Shown here piece by piece: positions 9,135 through 16,000 of a stretch of DNA of 64,000 nt. Source of the stretch: Nocardia bovistercoris (GTDB lineage Bacteria; Actinomycetota; Actinomycetes; Mycobacteriales; Mycobacteriaceae). How positions within the stretch are numbered: position 1 is the first letter of the stretch; each line of letters opens with the position of its first letter. The stretch spans positions 1 through 64,000 of the forward strand of contig NZ_JADMLG010000016.1 in NCBI RefSeq assembly GCF_015674855.1. The letters are read 5' to 3'. The notes under the pieces are model-generated. The model ran no database searches, was not told the origin of the DNA, and saw only the letters and a list, made by a program, of their open reading frames with translations. The position numbers were made by a program, and so were the translations under genes.

Positions 9135-9521
9135 ATGAAGCGTTTCCGCAGCCGTACCGCCGTCGCGGTCTTCGCGGCGGGCGCAGGCGCGAGCGCGGTC
9201 ATGTTCCTCGGCCCGGCCATCGCGGCCGCGGACCCGACGTCCTACGCCGCGCCGCTGCTCAACAGCGACTGCACCTTCGCTCAGGTCGACGCCGCACTGC
9301 ATGTCGAAGCGCCGCAGCTGGCCGCGGCCCTCGACGCCAACCCGAGTCAGAAGGCCCAGCTCCAGGCGGGCTTCGACCAGCCGGTCGAACAGCGCAAGGC
9401 GCAGTTCCAGCGGTTGGTCGAGGAGAACCCGCAGGCCGCCCAGCAGGCGCAGAACGATCCGCGCGCCGCCCAGTTCCAGGACGCGATCAACCGGGTCGCG
9501 GCCACCTGCAAGAACTACTGA
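9135..9521 (+). CDS. Secreted hemophore-related protein
   Basis: A small exported protein of 128 residues with an N-terminal signal peptide (about 1-32, ending AIAAADP). The mature part is short and helical, with two cysteines, C46 (SDCTF) and C125 (ATCKNY), placed at the two ends as in the mycobacterial haem-binding (MHB/Rv0203-like) family, where they form one disulfide. GGGAGG stands a few bases before the ATG. Binding of haem is inferred from family resemblance only; the haem-ligand residues cannot be judged here. It stands alone between prpE and prrA, with no haem importer beside it. Confidence 0.65.
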   Translation: MKRFRSRTAVAVFAAGAGASAVMFLGPAIAAADPTSYAAPLLNSDCTFAQVDAALHVEAPQLAAALDANPSQKAQLQAGFDQPVEQRKAQFQRLVEENPQAAQQAQNDPRAAQFQDAINRVAATCKNY

Positions 9522-9612
9522 CCGTATGCACGGGCGCGCGGCCTTCCGGTCGCGCGCCGGTGCGCGACCGGTCCGGCGCAACCACCGGCGAAGTGAGTCG
9601 AAAGAGGCGAAT

Positions 9613-10323
9613 GTGCCCGAAGTGACCAATTCGACCCCGACGGTTCTCGTCGTCGATGACGACGACGACGTGCTCGCCTCGGTCGAGCGCGGACTGCGGC
9701 TGTCCGGATTCGAGGTGCGGGTCGCGCGCGACGGCGCCGCCGCGTTGCGCAGCGTCACCGAGAGCGCGCCCGACGCGATCGTGCTCGACATGAACATGCC
9801 GGTACTCGACGGCGCGGGCGTGGTCACCGCGCTGCGCGCGATGGGTAACGAGGTGCCGATCTGCGTGCTGAGCGCCCGCGCGTCGGTGGACGACCGCATC
9901 TCGGGACTCGAATCCGGCGCCGACGACTACCTCGTGAAACCTTTCGTGCTGGCCGAATTGGTGGCCAGGATCCGCGCGCTGCTGCGCCGCCGCTCCGACA
10001 CCGCGGCGCCCGCGACACCGGGCGCGATCACCGTCGGCCCGCTCGAGGTCGACATCGCGGGATATCGCGCGCTGCTGCACGGCAACGAGGTCGAACTCAC
10101 CAAACGCGAATTCGAGCTGCTGTCGACGTTGGCGCGCAACGTCGGGGTGGTGCTGAGCCGCGAGCGTCTGTTGGAGCTGGTGTGGGGTTACGACTTCGTC
10201 GCCGACACCAATGTGGTCGACGTCTTCGTCGGCTACCTGCGGCGCAAGTTGGAGATCGGTGACACCCCTCGCCTGCTACACACCATCCGCGGCGTCGGAT
10301 TCGTCCTGCGGACGCCGAAATGA
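9613..10323 (+). CDS. prrA: Response regulator PrrA
   Basis: OmpR-class response regulator of the PrrA-PrrB two-component system. The start is GTG 9613 (AGAGG just upstream), giving 236 residues, the length of M. tuberculosis PrrA. The receiver domain shows the acidic cluster DDDDD, phospho-acceptor D59 (VLDMNMP) and K109 (DDYLVKPF). The winged-helix DNA-binding domain (about 140-234) has LTKREFELLSTLARN and the C-terminal RRKLE...TIRGVGFVL. It is followed immediately by its kinase gene. A longer upstream frame exists but would overlap the hemophore gene. Confidence 0.95.
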   Translation: MPEVTNSTPTVLVVDDDDDVLASVERGLRLSGFEVRVARDGAAALRSVTESAPDAIVLDMNMPVLDGAGVVTALRAMGNEVPICVLSARASVDDRISGLESGADDYLVKPFVLAELVARIRALLRRRSDTAAPATPGAITVGPLEVDIAGYRALLHGNEVELTKREFELLSTLARNVGVVLSRERLLELVWGYDFVADTNVVDVFVGYLRRKLEIGDTPRLLHTIRGVGFVLRTPK

Positions 10324-10490
10324 CCGGTCCCGGACCGCTGGCCGCCGCATTCTCGCTGACCCGCCGCGGTTTCGGAGTCGCCGCGGGATGCGGGCGGTCG
10401 ATCGACCGCGCGCGCACCGGTCACGCGCGCCACCCGGCGCGCCGCCGAACATCCGACGGACCGACGAATGCGGCCGGAACATCCGCGTGA
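10320..10490 (+). CDS. Candidate small ORF bridging prrA and prrB
   Basis: A 56-codon frame whose ATG overlaps the prrA stop (ATGA, 10320-10323) and whose TGA overlaps the prrB GTG start (GTGA, 10487-10490). The predicted peptide is Arg/Ala/Gly-rich and resembles nothing I recognise. Open frames arise easily in DNA this GC-rich, so its translation is not proven. However, the two four-base overlaps would couple translation all the way from prrA to prrB and would explain how prrB, which lacks a clear ribosome site, is started. The alternative is that prrB begins further upstream, for example at ATG 10388, and this frame is silent. Confidence 0.4.
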   Translation: MTGPGPLAAAFSLTRRGFGVAAGCGRSIDRARTGHARHPARRRTSDGPTNAAGTSA

Positions 10491-11866
10491 CCACCGCACC
10501 GAAACGGCGTAAACGCCGGACGTTCTCGCTGCGCACCAGGGTCGCGGGCGCGGCGGCGATGGGTGCGGTGATCATCGTGACCCTGCTCAGCCTGATCAGT
10601 ATTCGCGCGATCGAACGCAACAACCTCCAGCAGAGCGATCAGCAACTCGCGCTCGCGTCGCGGCTCGTACTGATCCAGCCGGTCATCGCGGTCGGCCTGG
10701 TCGGACTCACCGGACTGAACAACCAGATCGCGGTCACCGTGCGCGACGACGGCTCGGTGGTGGCGACCAGTCCCACCGAACTTCCCGACATGCCCGTCGG
10801 CTCGCATACCGCCGAGGTGAACGGCACGCCTTACCGGATACTCACCACCGTCGAGAACCAGCCGCAGGGGCGCACCGTCTCGCTCGGGATCCCGGCCGCT
10901 CGAGCCGCCGAGGCGACCGCCGACCAGCAGCGCTGGGTACTCGGCGGCGCACTGCTGGCTATCGCCGCGAGCGCCGCGCTCGGATGGTTGCTGGCCGGTC
11001 GCGCGGTGCGCCCGATCGTGGATCTGACCCGTCAGGTCGGCGCGCGAACGGCCTTCGGCGATCCGGCGAATCCACAACCGCCGGTGGACGGTTCGGGGGT
11101 GCGCGAGGCCGAGAAATTGGCCGATGCCGTCAACACCATGCTGCGGCGCGTCGACCAGGCCCAGGGCGAGACCGCCGCCGCGCTGGAGACCGCGCGCGAC
11201 TTCGCCGCCGTCTCCGCGCACGAACTGCGCACGCCGCTGACCGCGATGCGCACCGACCTCGAGGTGCTGCGCACCCTGCACCTCGACGAGGCGCAGCGCA
11301 CCGAGATCCTCGCCGACCTGCAACGCAGCCAGGGCCGGGTGGAGACAACGCTGGCCGCGCTGGAACGGCTCGCCACCGGGAACCTCGTGAACGCGCGCGA
11401 TCACGTCGACACCGATGTCGGCGACCTGTGCGACCAGGCCGCCCACGACGCCATGCGCCACTTTCCCGGACTCACCGTGCGCATCGACACCGACGCCGAA
11501 CTGGTCACCCGAGGACTGCCCGCCGGGCTGCGGCTCGCGGTCGACAACGCGCTGGCCAACTCGGTCAAACACGGTCGGGCCACGCACGCGGTGGTCGCCG
11601 CGCACCGCATGCCCGACGGCCGCATTCTGATCACCGTCGACGACGACGGCCTCGGCATTCCGATCGAGGAACGCGAGGCGGTGTTCGAGCGGTTCGTGCG
11701 CGGCAGTCAGGCGGGCAAGGGCGGTTCGGGACTGGGGCTCGCGCTGGTCGCGCAGCAGGCCCAACTGCACGGCGGGCGGGCGTATTTCGCCGACAGCCCG
11801 CTCGGCGGCGCACGGCTCGCGCTGGAACTTCCCTCGCGCGCGACGCCTTCGGACGCGAACCGCTGA
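10487..11866 (+). CDS. prrB: Sensor histidine kinase PrrB
   Basis: Membrane sensor kinase paired with PrrA. From GTG 10487 it has 459 residues: TM1 about 17-39, an extracytoplasmic sensor region 40-149, TM2 150-172, a HAMP linker, an H box ARDFAAVSAHELRTPLT with phospho-accepting H245, an N box VDNALANSVKHG, a G1 box DDDGLGIP and a G2 box GSGLGLALVAQQAQLHGG. The catalytic half matches M. tuberculosis PrrB almost residue by residue, while the sensor part has diverged. No good ribosome site precedes the GTG; a small overlapping frame may couple it to prrA. A strong hairpin follows the stop. Confidence 0.94.
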   Translation: MTTAPKRRKRRTFSLRTRVAGAAAMGAVIIVTLLSLISIRAIERNNLQQSDQQLALASRLVLIQPVIAVGLVGLTGLNNQIAVTVRDDGSVVATSPTELPDMPVGSHTAEVNGTPYRILTTVENQPQGRTVSLGIPAARAAEATADQQRWVLGGALLAIAASAALGWLLAGRAVRPIVDLTRQVGARTAFGDPANPQPPVDGSGVREAEKLADAVNTMLRRVDQAQGETAAALETARDFAAVSAHELRTPLTAMRTDLEVLRTLHLDEAQRTEILADLQRSQGRVETTLAALERLATGNLVNARDHVDTDVGDLCDQAAHDAMRHFPGLTVRIDTDAELVTRGLPAGLRLAVDNALANSVKHGRATHAVVAAHRMPDGRILITVDDDGLGIPIEEREAVFERFVRGSQAGKGGSGLGLALVAQQAQLHGGRAYFADSPLGGARLALELPSRATPSDANR

Positions 11867-11884
11867 CCTGGCCCGAGACGACGA

Positions 11885-11923
11885 AACCGGCCGGACGTGC
11901 GGATCGCGCACGTCCGGCCGGTT
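11885..11923. terminator. Bidirectional hairpin terminator between prrB and lprG
   Basis: A perfect 17-base inverted repeat, AACCGGCCGGACGTGCG (11885-11901) and its complement (11907-11923), closes a GATCG loop between the convergent prrB and lipoprotein genes. There is no T tract, which is common for actinobacterial terminators. Its position 18 bases after prrB and 24 bases from the other stop fits a shared terminator. Confidence 0.8.
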
Positions 11924-11947
11924 CCTACCGAGCCGAAACCCGAATGA

Positions 11948-12781
11948 CTACTGCGGCTTGGTGACCGTGACCGGCTTGGCCCAGTCCGACAGCGTCACGT
12001 TGATGGTGCCGTCGCCCTTCTTCACGACCGCGCGCACCAGGTTCGGGCCCGCGCCGGTGGAGGGAGCGTTGGAGGGCTGCGCCGCGGCCGAACCGGTCGG
12101 CGGGGCAACATCGGCGATGTAGAGGGTGATCGGGAACGAGCCGCCGCCGTCGCCGACCCTCGGCACGATGGGATCGATCACCGACGCGTCGATGGTGCCG
12201 CTGACCTTGACGACCGCGGTGCCGTTGACGCTCTCGCGACCCTCGACCTTGGGGTTCTGCACCTTGGCGATGACGTTGGCCAAGCCCTTGTCCTTGTCGA
12301 GGATGATGCCCGGATCGTAGATCTTCTCCGACGGGCCGAGGTTGGCGTACTTGCCGTCCTCGAGCTGCGCGTACATGGACTTGTCGACCACGACGAACTT
12401 GGCCTTGACGAACGGCGCGTCCTCCTTGGTGCGCACCTTCGCCTCGCCCTGCGCGGCGCCCGCGCCCTGCGGCTGGTTGGTGACATCGGCCTTCACGGTC
12501 TCGACCGGAAGGTTCGGGATGTTGGTGACCGCGAGGTCGAGGTGCACCGCCTGCAAGGTCTGCGTGGTGCGAGCCGACTCCTGCACGATCTGCGCGGCGT
12601 CGGGAAGCGGGCCGGTTGCTGTGGCGGCCGTCGAGGTGTTGCTCGAATCATCCGAGCCGCACCCGGTGACGATCGCGGCGAACAGCGATGCCGCGATCGC
12701 GACGGTGCCGAATCGCATGGGCGTGAGCCGACCGAACCGAGGTCGGTGCGAGGTGGAGTTGCGTGTTGTCATGTCACTCAT
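11948..12781 (-). CDS. LppX/LprAFG-family lipoprotein (LprG-like)
   Basis: Exported lipoprotein of the LppX_LprAFG family, whose known members carry lipids such as triacylglycerides, lipoarabinomannan or phthiocerol esters across the periplasm in a hydrophobic pocket. From ATG 12781 (GGGGG six bases upstream) it has 277 residues: a signal peptide with a lipobox ending at C41 (FAAIVTGC), a Ser/Thr-rich linker, then a single LolA-like domain (ESARTTQTLQAVHLDLAV ... VNGTAVVKVSGTIDA ... LSDWAKPVTVTKP). In mycobacteria lprG is paired with an MFS pump; no pump gene sits beside this copy. The in-frame ATG at 12772 is a weaker start. Confidence 0.85.
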   Translation of the reverse strand: MSDMTTRNSTSHRPRFGRLTPMRFGTVAIAASLFAAIVTGCGSDDSSNTSTAATATGPLPDAAQIVQESARTTQTLQAVHLDLAVTNIPNLPVETVKADVTNQPQGAGAAQGEAKVRTKEDAPFVKAKFVVVDKSMYAQLEDGKYANLGPSEKIYDPGIILDKDKGLANVIAKVQNPKVEGRESVNGTAVVKVSGTIDASVIDPIVPRVGDGGGSFPITLYIADVAPPTGSAAAQPSNAPSTGAGPNLVRAVVKKGDGTINVTLSDWAKPVTVTKPQ

Positions 12782-13212
12782 GATCTGCCCCCAGAAGAGT
12801 GCAAGGTCGGTTCGACCGGGTGGAGCGACAGCTGTTGCTGACGCGGGGTTCGCGGCATTTCCGTGGCGGAGAAGCCTTCCGCCGACCGGGTTCTCGATGG
12901 CCGACCCTTGGCCGAACCGCGGTATGGAACTGCTGCGGGCGCCGACGATACCCTGTGTCCGGTCGTCTCGCATAGATCAGGGGTAAACCCGGCGCGCCCG
13001 CGAATCGGGTTAAGGGAACGTTTAGTGGGACGTTAGGAGCAGGACGCACCATACTGTCCATGACCACAGAGGCGGAGTGCCCGACACGGGGGAAAACCCG
13101 AGCTCAACAGGTCGTGGCACCGTCCGCCGGTCCGCGACGCATACCTGAAATCAATTCCCGTCCGGAAACGATACGGCTCTGGGAACGCGGATCGAATAAC
13201 GAAGGACAAACG
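12782..13212. other. Divergent intergenic region upstream of lprG and the desaturase operon
   Basis: About 430 bases with no convincing gene. Two direct repeats, GGGAACGTTTAG and GGGACGTTAG, stand at 13015-13036. TACTGT at 13052-13057 is a possible -10 for the rightward operon, which would give a leader of roughly 150 bases before the ATG at 13213. An ATG at 13060 is in frame with the desaturase but would add 51 residues unrelated to cytochrome b5 and has no ribosome site. No matching -35 was found. Confidence 0.45.
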
Positions 13213-14676
13213 ATGACGAACACTCGCCCGGATACGGAGGAACAGGAATTCCGCCGCCCGCCGATGCCCGAGGGTCCACCTCCGATCTCAAATGTGTGGG
13301 TTTACAACGGGAAAGCCTACGACCTCAGCGACTGGATCTCCAAGCATCCCGGCGGGGAGTTCTTCATCGGACGGACCAAGAACCGCGACATCACCTCGAT
13401 CATCGGCTCCTACCACAAGGATCCCGAGCGTATCGAGCGGATGCTGGAGCGCTACTCGCTCGGCCGTGACGCGCTGCCCGAGGACATCCACCCGACGAAC
13501 AACGCACCGGAGTTCCTGTTCAACGAGGGTTTCGACAGCTGGCGCGACACGCCGAAGTACCGCTTCGACGACAAGGCCGACCTGCTGCACAAAGTGAAGG
13601 CCCGGCTGAAGGATCCGGCGTTGGCCGCGCGGATCAAGCGCATGGACACGATCTTCAACATCGTGGTCGCGGTGCTCACCGTCGCCTACTTCGCGGTGCA
13701 GGGGCTTCGGCTCGGCATGCCGTCGTGGATGCCGCTGCCGGTCTTCGTGATCGCGATGGTGTTGCTGCGCAGTTCGCTGGCGGGCTTCGGCCACTACGCG
13801 ATCCACCGCGCCCAGAAGGGCATGAACAAGATCTACACCAACGCCTTCGACTTCAACTACGTGGCATTGGCATTCGTCACCGCCGACGGGCACGCGCTGC
13901 TGCACCACCCGCACACGCAGAGCGAAGTCGACATCAAGAAGAACGTCTTCACGATGATGATGCGGGTCCCACGGCTCTACCGGATACCGATCCACACCAT
14001 CCACAAGTTCGGGCACACGCTCACCGGCATGACGATCCGCCTGCTCGACGTGTGCAGGCTGACCCGCAAGGTCGGCGTGAAGGAGATGTACGGGACGTGG
14101 GGCGGCGCGCTGCCGCACTTCATCGGCTCCTTCGGCGTGCGCTTCCTGCTGGTCGCGGAACTGGTGGCGTTCGTGCTCGCGGGCGACTTCCTCGCCTGGG
14201 TACTGCAATTCGTGATCACGCTGTGGATCAGCACCTTCCTCGTGGTCGCCAGCCACGACTTCGAACTCGAGACCGAGGAAGCCAACACCGACACCGAGGA
14301 CTGGGCCATCAACCAGCTCGAACAGGCATACGACCTGAAGGTGGTCGGCAACCGATACGTCGACTGCTTCCTGTCGGCGGGCCTGAGCTCCCATCGCGTG
14401 CACCACGTCCTGCCCTACCAGCGCAGCGGCTTCGCCAATATCGCGACCGAGGACGTGCTGCGCGAGGAAGCGGCGAAATTCGGGGTGGAATGGCTGCCCG
14501 CGAAGAGTTTCTTCACCGACCGTTTCCCGAAACAGATACAGACGTATCTGCTGTCCCGCTCCGACGAGGCGAAAGAACGCAACTGGGGGTTCGTTCGCGA
14601 ACATTGCGCACCGTCGGCGCTGAAGACCTGCGCCGTGTACACGGTCCAGGGCTTCACCGGAATCGGCACGGTCTGA
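13213..14676 (+). CDS. Cytochrome b5-fused membrane fatty-acid desaturase
   Basis: A 487-residue fusion of an N-terminal cytochrome b5 domain and a C-terminal membrane desaturase/hydroxylase, which should add a double bond or hydroxyl to an acyl chain using electrons fed through its own haem. The b5 domain (about 23-90) has KHPGG with H45 and a second ligand H68. The membrane domain has the three di-iron histidine boxes HYAIH (194-198), HALLHH (227-232) and HRVHH (394-398), with hydrophobic helices between. ATG 13213 has AAGGA at a good distance. It is the first gene of a compact run with a type III polyketide synthase and an exporter, suggesting that it tailors the acyl starter or product. 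Fusions of this type are front-end desaturases in eukaryotes; the regiochemistry here is unknown. Confidence 0.85.
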   Translation: MTNTRPDTEEQEFRRPPMPEGPPPISNVWVYNGKAYDLSDWISKHPGGEFFIGRTKNRDITSIIGSYHKDPERIERMLERYSLGRDALPEDIHPTNNAPEFLFNEGFDSWRDTPKYRFDDKADLLHKVKARLKDPALAARIKRMDTIFNIVVAVLTVAYFAVQGLRLGMPSWMPLPVFVIAMVLLRSSLAGFGHYAIHRAQKGMNKIYTNAFDFNYVALAFVTADGHALLHHPHTQSEVDIKKNVFTMMMRVPRLYRIPIHTIHKFGHTLTGMTIRLLDVCRLTRKVGVKEMYGTWGGALPHFIGSFGVRFLLVAELVAFVLAGDFLAWVLQFVITLWISTFLVVASHDFELETEEANTDTEDWAINQLEQAYDLKVVGNRYVDCFLSAGLSSHRVHHVLPYQRSGFANIATEDVLREEAAKFGVEWLPAKSFFTDRFPKQIQTYLLSRSDEAKERNWGFVREHCAPSALKTCAVYTVQGFTGIGTV

Positions 14677-14759
14677 GTCGATTCCCCGACCGCCGGGGGG
14701 CGTATTCGTCCACGCGGGCGGTGATTTCACCACACATTTATTTCGAAAGGTAGAAGGTC

Positions 14760-15965
14760 GTGTCTGTGACGATCGATGAAGGCAGCATCCGCAGCCTGGG
14801 GACAACCCGCCACGAGGCGGATGGGGAGCAAGGGCACGACATCGCCGAGCGCATCATGTTGCCCGCGCCGCCGACCACGGTCGGCGTGATCGAGAGCATC
14901 GCGACGGGCTCGCCCGCGCGGACCTTCGATCAGGACGCCGCGGCCGAGCAGGTCGCCGACCTGTTCGGCGACGAGCGGCAGCGGGCACGGATCGCTCGGA
15001 TCTACAAGAAGACCAGGATCGGCACCCGCCGCCTCGCGGTCGACCCGCTCGACCCCGAATTCCTCGCCTACAGCCGCGGACGCGGCACCATAAGAGAACG
15101 GATGAACCTGTTCTACGAGCACGCGGCGCCGCTGGCCGTCGACGTCGCGGGCCGCGCGCTCGCGGGCGTGGACGATCCGGCCGACATCGGCTTACTGGTC
15201 TTCGTGACCAGCACCGGATTCATCGCGCCCGGCGTCGATGTCGCGGTCGTGAAGGAACTCGGGCTCGCGCCGTCGGTCGGCCGCGTCGTCGTCAACTTCA
15301 TGGGCTGCGCCGCGGCGATGAACGGCATGCGCACCGCCGTCGATTTCGTCCGCGCCCACCCGGACAAGAAGGCGATGCTGATCTGCATCGAATTGAGTTC
15401 GGTCAACGCAGTGTTCGACGACGACGTGAACGACGTCATCACCCACAGCCTGTTCGGCGACGGATGCGGCGCCGTGGTGATCAGCGCGAGCCAGGTACAC
15501 CAGCCGCTGCCCGCGGGCCGCGTGGTGATCCGCGACAGCTTCAGCCACCTGCTCGACGACGCCGAGGACGGCATCGTGCTCGGCGTCAACGACAACGGCA
15601 TCACCTGCGAACTGTCGGAAAACCTGCCGAGCTATATATACAACGGCGTCGACCCGGTCGTGACGCGGAAACTGCGCGCCAACGGACTGCGCAAATCCGA
15701 TGTCGAACTGTGGGCGATCCACCCCGGCGGCCCCAAGATCATCGAAGAGTCGGTGCGCTCGCTCGGCATCCCGACCGAACGCGCCGCGCTCAGTTGGGAC
15801 GTGCTCGCCGAACACGGCAACATGCTCAGCGTTTCGCTGATCTTCGTGCTGGAACGGATGATCGCGCAAAACGAGACAACCGCTCCCATCTCCACCGGCG
15901 TCGCGTTCTCCTTCGCACCCGGAGTCACCCTCGAAGGAATGATCTTCGACATCATCCGCCGGTGA
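14760..15965 (+). CDS. Type III polyketide synthase (chalcone synthase-like)
   Basis: Homodimeric type III polyketide synthase that extends an acyl-CoA starter with malonyl-CoA units and cyclises it, typically to alkylpyrones, alkylresorcinols or similar aromatics. From GTG 14760 (AAAGG and GAAGG upstream) it has 401 residues. The catalytic triad is readable: C183 in NFMGCAAAMNG, H321 in AIHPGG and N354 in EHGNMLS. The C terminus keeps the family GVAFSFAPGVTLEGM. It follows the desaturase by 83 bases and precedes the exporter by 35. A long-chain acyl starter is plausible given the desaturase, but product and chain length cannot be read from sequence. Confidence 0.92.
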   Translation: MSVTIDEGSIRSLGTTRHEADGEQGHDIAERIMLPAPPTTVGVIESIATGSPARTFDQDAAAEQVADLFGDERQRARIARIYKKTRIGTRRLAVDPLDPEFLAYSRGRGTIRERMNLFYEHAAPLAVDVAGRALAGVDDPADIGLLVFVTSTGFIAPGVDVAVVKELGLAPSVGRVVVNFMGCAAAMNGMRTAVDFVRAHPDKKAMLICIELSSVNAVFDDDVNDVITHSLFGDGCGAVVISASQVHQPLPAGRVVIRDSFSHLLDDAEDGIVLGVNDNGITCELSENLPSYIYNGVDPVVTRKLRANGLRKSDVELWAIHPGGPKIIEESVRSLGIPTERAALSWDVLAEHGNMLSVSLIFVLERMIAQNETTAPISTGVAFSFAPGVTLEGMIFDIIRR

Positions 15966-16000
15966 CCCGCGCCCGGCAGACCGAGAAAGCCCGATAACCC

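Noticed and set aside
13288..14805. A 505-codon minus-strand frame across the desaturase gene
   Set aside because: It is a shadow of the desaturase; the sense frame has complete histidine boxes and a cytochrome b5 domain.
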